Source of the DNA: Chitinophaga flava
GTDB lineage: Bacteria > Bacteroidota > Bacteroidia > Chitinophagales > Chitinophagaceae
Length of the DNA stretch: 64,000 nucleotides
Direction of reading: 5' to 3'
NCBI RefSeq assembly: GCF_003308995.1
Contig: NZ_QFFJ01000001.1
Coordinates: forward strand, 2,790,001 to 2,854,000
Within the stretch, counting starts at the first letter, position 1; every line of letters begins with the position of its first letter. The translations under genes and the position numbers were made by a program. Shown in pieces: positions 42,116 through 51,724 of this stretch. The notes beneath the pieces are model-generated. The model saw only the letters and a list, made by a program, of their open reading frames with translations. It did no database searches and was not told where the DNA came from.

Positions 42116-45100
42116 TTAGCTTTTTTTGTTAACTAATACATTAAATTTAAGGTCATTCACCTCTATTTCTGTTCCGCCCTGTAATTGCTCCACTAAATCC
42201 AAGCTATCTGCCAAAATTTCCGTGCAAATATAGTTATTATAGTTTATAATCGCCGATTTGAGCGAGTCTACGCTCTCCACAGCCACTTTAATTCTGTCAG
42301 TCAGTTCGAAGCCGCTATCCTTTCTGATTTTCTGAATGCGGTTTACCAGCTCCCTGGCATTACCTTCATCCAGCAGCTGTTCTGTAATGGTAATATCAAG
42401 CGCTACCGTTAAAGCACCCTTATTAGCAACTGTCCATCCAGGAATATCTTCGGAAATTATCTCAACATCAGAGAGTTGTATCTGTATCTGTTCTCCTTCT
42501 ACTGCCAGGTTGAAATGGCTATCGCGCTCAATAGAGGCGATATCTGCATCTGTAAACGCACTGATAGCAGCAGCGACTGCTTTCATTTTTGCTCCCATTT
42601 TGCCTCCGAGCGACTTGAAGTTAGGTTTAATCTTTTTCTTGATAAAACCTTCCGTTTCGGTAAGATAATCAATCCCTTTGACATTTACCTCACTTTTTAT
42701 CAGATCCTCTACTTTTTCCAGTTGTACCTGCATATGATTGCCGGAAACAGGAATCAGCACCTTCTGTAAAGGCTGCCGAACCTTGATATTCACCTTCTTA
42801 CGCAAGGATAATACCAGTGATGAGATATCCTGCGCCAGCTGCATCCGCTCTTCCAGATCGGTATCGACCGCAGCAGGGTTGGACACCGGGAAATCAGTAT
42901 GGTGAACGGATTCCGCCGTATGACGTCCGCTAACTTTGTTGAGGTTGTTAAACAACCAGTCTGTGAAGAATGGGGAAACCGGGGCCATCAATTGTGTAAT
43001 TTTTTCCAAACATTCGTATAATGTCTGGTAGGCACTGATTTTGTCCTGGCCATATTCCCCTTTCCAGAACCGGCGACGGCATAAACGCACGTACCAGTTG
43101 CTCAGGTGCTCATCCACAAAAGTTTCAATAGCCCTGCCCGCCTGGGTAGGTTCGTAATCATCAAAACTGCTGGTCACATCCTTTATCAGCGTGTTAAGCA
43201 CAGAAATAATCCAACGGTCTATTTCCGGACGCTCTTCCAGTGGAATATATGCTTCGCTGAATGTAAACTTATCAAGATTAGCATACATAGCGAAGAAATT
43301 ATATGTATTGTACAGCGTGCCGAAGAGCTTGCGCTGGGCTTCGCCAATACCTTTCACATCAAACTTCAGGCTGTCCCATGGGGAAGCGTTGGTGATCAGA
43401 TACCAACGAGTGGCATCAGCACCAAACTGTTCAATTGTTTCAAATGGATTCACCACGTTGCCGAGGCGTTTACTCATCTTCTGGCCGTTTTTATCCAGCA
43501 CCAGACCATTGGAAACAACTGTTTTATAGGCAACACTATCAAAAAGCATTACACCGAGCGCATGCAGCGTATAGAACCAGCCACGGGTCTGGTCCACACC
43601 TTCCGCAATAAAATCAGCCGGGAAAGCTTCTCCCTTCTCGAGCAATTCCTTGTTCTCAAATGGGTAGTGCCACTGAGCAAAAGGCATGGCTCCACTATCA
43701 AACCATACGTCTATCAGGTCAGGCTCACGGCGCATAGGTTTACCGGATGGGCTCACCAGAATGATCTCATCCACATAAGGTTTATGCAGGTCCAGGATAC
43801 CTTCGTGCAGATAGGATTTGTTGACGTCGCCACCCAAAACTTCATTGGCTTTGCGGATTTCCGTATTCAGTTCCTCAATGCCACCGATGCATACTTCCTC
43901 AGTGCCATCTTCTGTACGCCAGATTGGCAAAGGAGTACCCCAATAGCGGCTGCGGCTCAGGTTCCAGTCCACCATGTTTTCCAACCAGTTGCCAAAACGA
44001 CCGGTTCCAGTAAATGCTGGTTTCCAGTTGATGGTTTTGTTCAGTTCCACCATCCGGTCTTTCAGTGCAGTAGTTCTGATGAACCAGGCATCCAGCGGAT
44101 AGTATAATACCGGCTTGTCTGTACGCCAGCAGTGAGGGTAGGTGTGTTCGTATTTTTCTACCTTAAAGGCTCTGTTTTCTTTCTTCAGTTTTACAGCGAT
44201 GTCTACGTCTACATCTTTATAGTCGGGATCATCTTTGTAATTTTTAACATATCTGCCGGAAAATTCTCCTACGTTGTCAGTGAATTTACCTTCACGATCA
44301 ACCAGGGTCAGAATGCCGATACCATATTTTTTACCAACACGGTTATCATCTGCACCAAAAGCAGGAGCGGTATGTACGATACCGGTACCGTCTTCTGTGG
44401 TAACAAAGTCACCCAGGATTACACGGAACGGATCGCCTTCTTCCGGCTGAGTATATGGCAGCAGTTGCTCATAACGGATATTTTCCAGTTTGTTACCCTG
44501 GAAGCTGGTCAGGATTTTCCAGGGGATCACCTTGTCACCTTCCTTATAAGCAGCGAAATCAGCATTTTCTCCTTCCGCCTTGAAATATTTGCCGAGCAGC
44601 ACCTTTGCCATCACCACGTTTACCGGGAGATGGGTATATTGGTTGAATGTGCTTACCAGCACGTATTCTATATTAGCGCCAACGGTGAGACCCAGGTTGG
44701 AAGGTAATGTCCAGGGAGTAGTGGTCCAGGCCAGGAAGAAAACTTCCGGAGAATCAGCTGCATCAAACAAAAACTGTGAATTTTCAGCTTGTTTTGCCTT
44801 AAACATAGCCACCACAGTAGTATCTTTCACATCTTTATAGGTACCGGGCTGGTTCAGTTCGTGTGAACTGAGGCCGGTTCCTGCTGCTGGTGAATAAGGC
44901 TGAATGCTGACACTTTTATACAGCAATCCTTTCTTATACAGCGTCTGCAGGCTCCACCAGAGGGATTCGATATATTTATTATCAAAAGTGATGTATGGAT
45001 CTTTCAGATCTACCCAATACCCCATTTTACGGGTAAGGTCATCCCATTTGTCTTTATATTTCAGTACTTCTTTACGGCAGGTCTCGTTATATTCCGCAAT

Positions 45101-45442
45101 AGAGATTTTCTTTCCGATATCTTCCTTGGTAATACCCAGGCTTTTTTCCACGCCCAGCTCTACCGGCAGGCCGTGAGTGTCCCATCCGCCCTTGCGTTTT
45201 ACCTGGAAACCCTGCATGGTTTTATAGCGGCATACCAGGTCTTTCAGGGTACGTGAAATAACGTGGTGAATGCCCGGCAGGCCATTGGCGCTGGGTGGTC
45301 CTTCATAAAACACAAATGGAGCAGCGCCTTCCCGCACTTCCACGCTTTTTTCAAAAGCCTGGTCAAGCTCCCATTGCTGCAGTATATCTTTCTCTATCTG
45401 AGGTAAATTCAGCTGGTTATATTCCTGATATTTGCTGGACAT
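42116..45442 (-). CDS. ileS: Isoleucyl-tRNA synthetase
   Basis: 1108 residues. Class I aminoacyl-tRNA synthetase with GIHH (57-60) for the HIGH motif, ending loop GQKMSKRLGNVVNPF for KMSKS, a large CP1 editing domain (TTTPWTLPSNLGLTV), the WFDSGAMPFAQW region and a long C-terminal anticodon-binding part. The length and motifs fit the long IleRS type (IleRS2-like) often found in Bacteroidota and eukaryotes. It is the first gene of an ileS-dksA operon; lspA, which often follows in this phylum, is absent here. Confidence 0.96.
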   Translation of the reverse strand: MSSKYQEYNQLNLPQIEKDILQQWELDQAFEKSVEVREGAAPFVFYEGPPSANGLPGIHHVISRTLKDLVCRYKTMQGFQVKRKGGWDTHGLPVELGVEKSLGITKEDIGKKISIAEYNETCRKEVLKYKDKWDDLTRKMGYWVDLKDPYITFDNKYIESLWWSLQTLYKKGLLYKSVSIQPYSPAAGTGLSSHELNQPGTYKDVKDTTVVAMFKAKQAENSQFLFDAADSPEVFFLAWTTTPWTLPSNLGLTVGANIEYVLVSTFNQYTHLPVNVVMAKVLLGKYFKAEGENADFAAYKEGDKVIPWKILTSFQGNKLENIRYEQLLPYTQPEEGDPFRVILGDFVTTEDGTGIVHTAPAFGADDNRVGKKYGIGILTLVDREGKFTDNVGEFSGRYVKNYKDDPDYKDVDVDIAVKLKKENRAFKVEKYEHTYPHCWRTDKPVLYYPLDAWFIRTTALKDRMVELNKTINWKPAFTGTGRFGNWLENMVDWNLSRSRYWGTPLPIWRTEDGTEEVCIGGIEELNTEIRKANEVLGGDVNKSYLHEGILDLHKPYVDEIILVSPSGKPMRREPDLIDVWFDSGAMPFAQWHYPFENKELLEKGEAFPADFIAEGVDQTRGWFYTLHALGVMLFDSVAYKTVVSNGLVLDKNGQKMSKRLGNVVNPFETIEQFGADATRWYLITNASPWDSLKFDVKGIGEAQRKLFGTLYNTYNFFAMYANLDKFTFSEAYIPLEERPEIDRWIISVLNTLIKDVTSSFDDYEPTQAGRAIETFVDEHLSNWYVRLCRRRFWKGEYGQDKISAYQTLYECLEKITQLMAPVSPFFTDWLFNNLNKVSGRHTAESVHHTDFPVSNPAAVDTDLEERMQLAQDISSLVLSLRKKVNIKVRQPLQKVLIPVSGNHMQVQLEKVEDLIKSEVNVKGIDYLTETEGFIKKKIKPNFKSLGGKMGAKMKAVAAAISAFTDADIASIERDSHFNLAVEGEQIQIQLSDVEIISEDIPGWTVANKGALTVALDITITEQLLDEGNARELVNRIQKIRKDSGFELTDRIKVAVESVDSLKSAIINYNNYICTEILADSLDLVEQLQGGTEIEVNDLKFNVLVNKKS

Positions 45443-45702
45443 AAAACAATTCCCCGCCCTTTGATGTTAATAAGACAATAATTGATTAAAATTGTGCGAA
45501 GTTAAGAAAATACGGCGGCACCTAAAGGGGCAACTTACCCAAAAACGGAGCTTTTAAAATATTTTTCGTAAATTTTCTGGTAATTTACAATAATCAGTAT
45601 TTGTTTTACGTTTTTGGCATTGTTTTAGCTCTTTGCCGGGAAGAAAAAGGAAAAACCTAAGTTTTAATTTTAACCCAACGCGGATAAAAACCATATCTGA
45701 TT

Positions 45703-46167
45703 ATGAAAAAGTTGACGTTAATTTTTTGTGCAGTATTGATTACTTCCGGCATAACTTTTGCACAGCAAAAAAAATCAGTTAAAAAAACAAAAACAGTTGC
45801 GAAAAAGGTGGAAGCACCTGCAACCGTTAAAAGTTCTTTTGATCAGGCCTTTGCCGGAACTACAGATGCGAAATGGACCAAAACCAGTGCTGGTCACTGG
45901 AGCGTCAGTTTCCTCAAAGACAATATACAAACCACAGCAGAGTATGATGCAGATGGAAAATGGATAGCCACCAGAAGCACATACGACGCACAAACACTGC
46001 CGGGATCAGTGGCTGGTACACTGAAAGCTAAATATCCGGCTGCCACCATAAAAGATGGCTGGAAAATTGAAAGAGCAGATGTGGCTGCTTATTATAAAGT
46101 AAACATTCAGGACAATGGTGCAGAGAAAGCAGTGTTGTTGAACGAAGCCGGCACCGTCACTGAATAA
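45703..46167 (+). CDS. PepSY-like secreted protein
   Basis: 154 residues. Signal peptide (cut after TFAQ, residue about 21), a Lys-rich segment (QQKKSVKKTKTVAKKVEAP), then a domain with DAKWTKTSAGHWSVSFLKD, TTAEYDADGKWIATRSTYD, LPGSVAGTLKAKYPAATIKD and VNIQDNGAEKAVLLNEAG, which matches PepSY-like (PF11396-type) periplasmic proteins of Bacteroidota. No function is proven. Single-gene unit with terminator 46209-46236. Confidence 0.83.
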   Translation: MKKLTLIFCAVLITSGITFAQQKKSVKKTKTVAKKVEAPATVKSSFDQAFAGTTDAKWTKTSAGHWSVSFLKDNIQTTAEYDADGKWIATRSTYDAQTLPGSVAGTLKAKYPAATIKDGWKIERADVAAYYKVNIQDNGAEKAVLLNEAGTVTE

Positions 46168-46208
46168 TTCAAACTCGTATTTCATAGGTATAGGGATAAA
46201 TAGGACAG

Positions 46209-46236
46209 ACCCTGCTCTTTTGGGCGGGGTTTTTTC
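46209..46236 (+). terminator. Terminator after PepSY-like gene
   Basis: Arms ACCCTGC (46209-46215) and GCGGGGT (46224-46230) with one G-T pair, followed by TTTTT. It is 42 bp past the stop codon. Confidence 0.8.
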
Positions 46237-46495
46237 ATTTTATATACCCCTCCTGGCATACACTGCTGTCCTAATGGTAACCAGGTAATAAGCTCCGGAA
46301 TCCACTGATTTCGTTTTTTACATCATTTCCCTTTTTTCACTGCGGCATAATAACAGTATACCAGCCAAGCTGGCTGGCAGGACTCCTGTCGTTATGGCTG
46401 TAATTAAACGGATTTTTTGTAGTGTATTACTTCCGGCCCACCTGGTTGCAGAAAGTCTATCTTCAACGGATATTCGATAACTATCCGCACAAATT

Positions 46496-46725
46496 AAAAA
46501 GTCGCCCCGCAAAAGCAAGGCGACTTTATAAAATCTGGTAAAAAACTTCGCTGGCAATTGTACTTGTGTTCCCTTGGTGTTTGATAACGCAAGTCTAAAA
46601 TTTATGGCTTTACATTTTTTAACTGCCAGCCAAGTTCCTTCCCATGGTCAAATCTAATAAGGAAGCTTGTGAGGAACAGCTGATAGATATCTGCTATCGT
46701 TTCGTTGACACAAAATAACAACGAT
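46496..46725 (-). ncRNA. Candidate structured RNA with alternative helices
   Basis: This 600-bp gene-free region (46240-46841) has strong pairing potential. AAAAAACTTCGCTGGCA (46540-46556) pairs with 46624-46640 as a 17-bp helix with one mismatch and G-U pairs on the minus-strand RNA. The second arm also pairs with 46659-46669 (10 bp, one bulge), so the two helices exclude each other. An internal hairpin (46562-46570 with 46586-46594) adds 9 bp. On the minus strand the region ends in a terminator (AAAGTCGCC at 46498-46506 with GGCGACTTT at 46519-46527, then TTTTTAATTTG). No RNA family was recognised; the ACCAAGGG word recalls 6S RNA only weakly. The 5-prime end is a guess. Confidence 0.35.
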
Positions 46726-46780
46726 AATTCCGCCCTGGCTTTTCAATTCGGGAAAAGAAATGATCAAAGCGGGAAATTGC

Positions 46781-46819
46781 AAAAAAAATGCTGACAGGGA
46801 AAAGTCCTGTCAGCATTTT
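46781..46819 (-). terminator. Terminator after AraC gene
   Basis: Fourteen-base arms (46785-46798 and 46806-46819, core TGCTGACAGG) with a 7-nt loop, then TTTTTTTTGC on the minus strand. Confidence 0.92.
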
Positions 46820-46841
46820 AAAACTCTTAATACTTTGATAA

Positions 46842-47765
46842 TCAACGAAGTAACAACTCACAAGGTTTAAGCCCTGTATGCTTTTTGAAAGCAGTAGAGA
46901 AGTGGGAGATGCAGGAGTATCCCATCAGCATAGCCACTTCGGAAACTGACATGCCTTTTTCATACAGCAGCCCCTTGGCCTTTTCCATCCTTTCTTTCTG
47001 GAAATAGTCGTAAATGGTGGTACCATACATGGCTTTAAAGCCCTTTTTCAGGTAACATTCATTCATGGCTACTTTGCGGGCCAGATCACGGATGGTGATA
47101 GGGGAGTCCAGTTGCTCCAGTAAGATACTTCTGGCTTTTTCAATTTTTTCCCGGTCTTCCAGATGTGTCAGGAAGCGGCAACCGTAACGTTCGTCAGGAT
47201 CGTTCTGCATGAACTGGTCTGAGCTGTACAACAACAGGTCAAGTGCCCGGCTCTGCAAAAAGATATTCTTCAGGATGCCATCATAGTTGTGATGTACCAT
47301 AGTTTCCAGTACTGACTTGGATTTGGTGCAGGGCTGGATGGTTTTCACAAATGGCTTACGGGACTGATTCTCAAAAAGAGAGAAAGAAGTCGTATTTTTC
47401 TGAAGTGACTGAATAAATGCTGGTTGAAACCTGACGGTGATAAGGTCTACAGAAGGGACCTTGTCTTTACAGGCTTCCTTGTTGCCCTCTGCACACAATT
47501 GGTCGGTGCAGGCAGGATTTTTACAATATTTGCTGCCGGCAACACAATAGCGTAGTTCTATTGCGGCGGACTGCCCTCTTTTAGCCGGCTGGTATACTAC
47601 CATGGCTACGTCTTCCACCGGGAGCGGCTTGTCGTACACAAAGCGCTGCAATGTAAAGTCCAGGCAATCCGGAACCGTCACGCTATCCTCCTCCGCCAGC
47701 TGAAGCTGGTCGCTCATGGCGGGCTGCGGAATGGCTAATGCCAGTATTTCCTGAATTTCTTTCAC
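46842..47765 (-). CDS. AraC family regulator with Cys-rich sensor segment
   Basis: 307 residues. C-terminal AraC DNA-binding domain (about 205-305, with ITIRDLARKVAMNECYLKKG and MSVSEVAMLMGYSCISHFST). The N-terminal part has a cluster of cysteines at residues 74, 81, 86, 91 and 99 (YCKNPACTDQLC and EACKDK); Cys34 lies earlier. This pattern suits a metal or redox sensor more than a sugar-binding cupin. The protein has no signal peptide. It is divergent from the AsmA-like gene (start 47931), with 165 bp between; a target could be that gene. Confidence 0.85.
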   Translation of the reverse strand: MKEIQEILALAIPQPAMSDQLQLAEEDSVTVPDCLDFTLQRFVYDKPLPVEDVAMVVYQPAKRGQSAAIELRYCVAGSKYCKNPACTDQLCAEGNKEACKDKVPSVDLITVRFQPAFIQSLQKNTTSFSLFENQSRKPFVKTIQPCTKSKSVLETMVHHNYDGILKNIFLQSRALDLLLYSSDQFMQNDPDERYGCRFLTHLEDREKIEKARSILLEQLDSPITIRDLARKVAMNECYLKKGFKAMYGTTIYDYFQKERMEKAKGLLYEKGMSVSEVAMLMGYSCISHFSTAFKKHTGLKPCELLLR

Positions 47766-47930
47766 TTTACCTGATGTTTTAAAACCGGGACAAATTTAAC
47801 ACTTCAATTTTAAATCAAATGTATTTTGACAATACACTTACAAAGCATTCCTAACATAAGGAATAATTTCAACATATTTGAGGCGGTTAGTCACAATCAA
47901 ATGGTGTGAATTTTCGTTTATTCTTCACAG

Positions 47931-49613
47931 ATGGAACATAGCAAATCGAAACGCTCCAAGGTACTGAGGATCATATTCACTGCAGCAGCCTTATTAGTCT
48001 TACTGGTATCAGGCACCGGTTGGTATCTTAACCAACACTGGAGCAAGCGCTTACGTAAGGAATTATCTGACTATGTGATCGATTTGTCTGATAGCCTGTA
48101 TACTGTTCATTTTAAAGACCTCCGGCTCAACGTACTATCCAACAGCCTCACCCTGGAACAGGCCACCATGACGCTGGACACAGCCGTTTACCAACGTATG
48201 AAGGCGGAGCATCGCGCCCCGGCAACCATCTACCTCATCCATGTGGAAAAGCTCCGGCTCAGGCACTTCAAGCCATGGCGGTATTTCACCGGTAAAGAAC
48301 TGAATGCCGGCGCCCTGATCGTGACAGGTCCCAGTATCGTAATGGAGCAGGACAGCACCGTCACAGATACCACCCGTCCCCGCACCGCCTACGAAAATAT
48401 ATCCGCCAAGATGAAATCTATCTTCATCGGGCATCTCCAGCTGGACAATACCGATTTCAAATATGTATTTACCCGGAAAGACTCTTCCCGGGTTGTTCAC
48501 CAATTCCGTCACCTACGGGTAAACGTCAACGATTTCCTGATTGATTCGTTAGCATTAAACGACCCTACCCGTTTTTTATACGCGAGGAATTACGAAATAG
48601 GGATGAAGGATTATATGCGTCCTACGCGGGACAGCCTTTACTGGATGCATGTACGGGGTATTTCCTATGATGCGGCCGAAAGGACTTTTAATATCGGGCA
48701 GTTTGAAATACAGCCCAGGTATGACCCAGTGGCTTTCCAGCAGCAAACGGGCGTACAACAGGACCGTTATGAGCTGTTGTTTAACGATATCCACGTATAC
48801 GATATCGATCCCAGGCTGTTGTTACAGGAACAACAGGTATGGGCCCGCCGGGTCGATATCGGCAGCGGCAGGCTGCATGTTTTCCGTGACCGGATGCTGC
48901 CCATGCCCACCGGTGATAAACTGGGTCAGTTTCCCAACCAGGTACTGCAAAAGCTGAAATTCCCCCTGAAAATTGATACTTTGATCGGTAACAATGTGAA
49001 CGTTCAGTATGCTGAACTGAGCCCTGTATCGGAACAAACAGGGACTGTGACTTTCAGCCATGTTCATGGCCGGTTTACCAACATCACCAATATTGATTCC
49101 GTGATAGCCCGTGACAACCACTGTGTGGCCGATGTGGACGCTATTTTCATGCAAAGCGGCAAACTAAAAGCCCGCTTTGATTTTATGCTCAACAGCCCTT
49201 CCGGCAAATTTGAGGTAAGCGGGCAGCTAAAAAACATGAATGGCCGGGACCTGAATGTGGCCACCCGGCCACTGGGTAAAGTGGAGATCCGTTCGTTCAA
49301 CATCCGGGACCTTAGTTTTGACATCCATGGTGATGAAAAGAAGGCCGCCGGCACTGTCACCTTACTGTATGACAACCTCCGGATAGCCATCCTGAAGCAG
49401 GACAAAGAGCACAAAGTCTTTACCCGTAAAGGATTGATGAGTCTTGTCGCCAATGTGATGGTCATCAGGGACAGGAATCCCCTGAAAGGGGAAAAAGTAA
49501 GGGTATCTTATCCTGTTCAAGTCAGGGATATACAGAAGTCTTTTTTCAACCTGGTGTGGAAAACATTGTTTACCGGTGTAAAAGAAACCGTGGGAGCGCG
49601 AAAACTGGGATAA
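47931..49613 (+). CDS. AsmA/DUF748-like single-pass membrane protein
   Basis: 560 residues. One N-terminal membrane helix (about 15-32) then a long periplasmic domain made of beta strands, with LRLNVLSNSLTLEQATMTLD near the start and TVTFSHVHGRFTNITNI and KARFDFMLNSPSGKFEVSGQ later, typical of AsmA/TamB-type repeats that bridge the periplasm and carry lipids. No AsmA C-terminal domain is clear, so the exact subfamily is uncertain. It ends 118 bp before gyrB and may be in its own unit, divergent from the AraC regulator. Confidence 0.7.
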   Translation: MEHSKSKRSKVLRIIFTAAALLVLLVSGTGWYLNQHWSKRLRKELSDYVIDLSDSLYTVHFKDLRLNVLSNSLTLEQATMTLDTAVYQRMKAEHRAPATIYLIHVEKLRLRHFKPWRYFTGKELNAGALIVTGPSIVMEQDSTVTDTTRPRTAYENISAKMKSIFIGHLQLDNTDFKYVFTRKDSSRVVHQFRHLRVNVNDFLIDSLALNDPTRFLYARNYEIGMKDYMRPTRDSLYWMHVRGISYDAAERTFNIGQFEIQPRYDPVAFQQQTGVQQDRYELLFNDIHVYDIDPRLLLQEQQVWARRVDIGSGRLHVFRDRMLPMPTGDKLGQFPNQVLQKLKFPLKIDTLIGNNVNVQYAELSPVSEQTGTVTFSHVHGRFTNITNIDSVIARDNHCVADVDAIFMQSGKLKARFDFMLNSPSGKFEVSGQLKNMNGRDLNVATRPLGKVEIRSFNIRDLSFDIHGDEKKAAGTVTLLYDNLRIAILKQDKEHKVFTRKGLMSLVANVMVIRDRNPLKGEKVRVSYPVQVRDIQKSFFNLVWKTLFTGVKETVGARKLG

Positions 49614-49677
49614 AAAAGGCAGCATCCTCCCCACCCAAAAACAGCTATTCTTTTATGGAAATAAGGCTTATTTTTCG

Positions 49678-49685
49678 TATTTTTG
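49678..49685 (+). promoter_or_regulatory. TAnnTTTG box upstream of gyrB
   Basis: TATTTTTG is 47 bp before the gyrB ATG and matches the -7 box of the Bacteroidota promoter. Confidence 0.45.
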
Positions 49686-49731
49686 CGTGATTGTCTACCG
49701 ATTTTATTTCTAAAAGATTTTACACCAACAT

Positions 49732-51711
49732 ATGAGCGAAGAATTAGTGCAAGCACCCAGCCCCAGCAACAGTTATGATGCGGGAAGTATTCAGGTATTG
49801 GAAGGATTGGAAGCAGTGCGTAAGCGTCCGGCCATGTATATTGGCGACATTGGCATCAAAGGGCTTCACCACCTGGTATATGAAGTCGTGGACAACTCCA
49901 TCGACGAAGCCCTGGCTGGCTATTGCAAAAATATCGATGTAACGATCTGCGAGGATAACTCTATCCGGGTAAAAGATGACGGTCGTGGTATCCCCACCGG
50001 CATCCATCCTAAAGAAGGACGCTCCGCCCTGGAGGTAGTAATGACCGTGCTCCATGCCGGCGGTAAATTTGACAAAAACACCTATAAAGTATCCGGTGGT
50101 CTGCACGGGGTGGGTGTCAGCTGCGTAAACGCACTGAGTAGCGTGCTGCATGTGACCGTGCAAACTGAAGGCAAACTGTTTGAACAGGAATACCACCGCG
50201 GTATCCCTCAGTATTCAGTACGGGAAATCGGGGTGAGCGAAACTACCGGTACCACCGTTCACTTCAAACCAGATGATGAAATATTCAAGGAAACGACCTA
50301 CAACAAAGAAATTCTGGCAGGCCGTCTGAGAGAACTGGCTTACCTGAACCGTAAAATCCGCATCACGCTGTCTGATGAGCGCGAAAAAGATGAGGCAGGT
50401 AATATCTTCACAGAAACCTTCTACAGCGAAGGCGGTATTCGTGAGTTTATCCAGATGCTCGACAAAAATGGCCGTCGTAACGCGCTGCTGCCAGCACCTA
50501 TCTATGTGGAAACCCACGACGCAGCCTCCAATGTAGCTGTGGAAGTAGCCCTGGTATATAACGATGCATTCAGTGAGAATATCTTCTCTTACGTTAATAA
50601 TATCAACACCATTGAAGGAGGTACCCATGTGGCCGGTTTCCGCCGTGCTATTACCCGTGTGTTCAAAGCCTATGGTGATAAAAATAAACTGTTTGAGAAA
50701 TCAAAGGTAGAAGTAACCGGCGATGACTTCCGCGAAGGTCTGAGCGCTATCATCAGCGTGAAAGTGCCTGAACCTCAGTTTGAAGGCCAGACTAAAACCA
50801 AACTCGGTAACTCCGATGTAATGGGGGTAGTAGACAGTTCCGTAGCTGCCGTACTGGATGCCTTCCTGGAAGAAAATCCACGCGAAGCCAAAACCGTTAT
50901 CAATAAGGTAGTACTGGCAGCCCAGGCCCGTGAAGCGGCCCGTAAAGCCCGTCAGCTGGTACAACGCAAGAGTGTAATGACCGGTAGCGGCCTGCCCGGT
51001 AAACTGGCTGACTGCTCCGACAACGATCCTGAAAAATGTGAGCTGTTCCTGGTCGAAGGTGACTCAGCGGGTGGTACTGCCAAACAAGGCCGTAACCGTA
51101 ACTTCCAGGCCATCCTTCCGCTCCGTGGTAAGATCCTCAACGTGGAAAAAGCCATGGAACACAAGATCTATGAAGATAACGAGATCAAAAACATCTTCAC
51201 CGCACTGGGCGTAACCATCGGTACCGAAGAAGACGATAAAGCACTCAACCTCACCAAACTCCGTTACCACAAACTGGTTATCATGACGGATGCGGACGTG
51301 GATGGTAGCCACATCGCCACCCTGATCCTGACCTTCATTTTCCGTTATATGAAAGCCATGGTAGAGCAGGGTTACGTTTACATCGCCCAGCCACCACTGT
51401 ACCTCGTTAAAAAAGGTAAAGATCACGTGTATGCCTGGACAGAAGAACAGCGTAAAGCCGCTACTCTCCAGCTGGCCGGCGGCGGTAAAGAAGACAGCGT
51501 AACCATACAGCGTTATAAAGGTCTTGGTGAGATGAACGCAGAGCAGCTGTGGGATACTACCATGGACCCTGAAAGACGTACCCTCAAACAGGTGACCATC
51601 GAAAGCGCTGCTGAAGCAGACCGCGTATTCAGCATGCTGATGGGTGATGAAGTACCTCCCCGCAGAGCCTTCATCGAGTCTCACGCTAAGTATGCGAAAA
51701 TCGACGCATAA
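49732..51711 (+). CDS. gyrB: DNA gyrase subunit B
   Basis: 659 residues. ATPase domain with YIGDIGIKGLHHLVYEVVDN and VDDGRGIP-type G1 box VKDDGRGIPTG, VSGGLHGVGVS; transducer; then the TOPRIM domain with EGDSAGGTAKQGRNRNFQAI (about 441) and MTDADVDGSHI, and the C-terminal QRYKGLGEMNAEQLWDTTMD. YAKIDA at the end marks GyrB rather than ParE. No dnaA, recF or gyrA is adjacent. It is followed by an outstanding palindrome at 51725-51857. Confidence 0.97.
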   Translation: MSEELVQAPSPSNSYDAGSIQVLEGLEAVRKRPAMYIGDIGIKGLHHLVYEVVDNSIDEALAGYCKNIDVTICEDNSIRVKDDGRGIPTGIHPKEGRSALEVVMTVLHAGGKFDKNTYKVSGGLHGVGVSCVNALSSVLHVTVQTEGKLFEQEYHRGIPQYSVREIGVSETTGTTVHFKPDDEIFKETTYNKEILAGRLRELAYLNRKIRITLSDEREKDEAGNIFTETFYSEGGIREFIQMLDKNGRRNALLPAPIYVETHDAASNVAVEVALVYNDAFSENIFSYVNNINTIEGGTHVAGFRRAITRVFKAYGDKNKLFEKSKVEVTGDDFREGLSAIISVKVPEPQFEGQTKTKLGNSDVMGVVDSSVAAVLDAFLEENPREAKTVINKVVLAAQAREAARKARQLVQRKSVMTGSGLPGKLADCSDNDPEKCELFLVEGDSAGGTAKQGRNRNFQAILPLRGKILNVEKAMEHKIYEDNEIKNIFTALGVTIGTEEDDKALNLTKLRYHKLVIMTDADVDGSHIATLILTFIFRYMKAMVEQGYVYIAQPPLYLVKKGKDHVYAWTEEQRKAATLQLAGGGKEDSVTIQRYKGLGEMNAEQLWDTTMDPERRTLKQVTIESAAEADRVFSMLMGDEVPPRRAFIESHAKYAKIDA

Positions 51712-51724
51712 CAACCGCTGATTG

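Noticed and set aside
46318..46557. 79-residue minus-strand ORF in the gap after the PepSY-like gene
   Set aside because: It overlaps the terminator hairpin and the strong RNA-type pairing, has no signal peptide or domain, and is rich in Leu/Arg without a family pattern.
46496..46725. tmRNA, SRP RNA or RNase P RNA
   Set aside because: The region is too short for tmRNA or RNase P, and lacks a CCA end, the tag-ORF and the SRP GGAA tetraloop stem.
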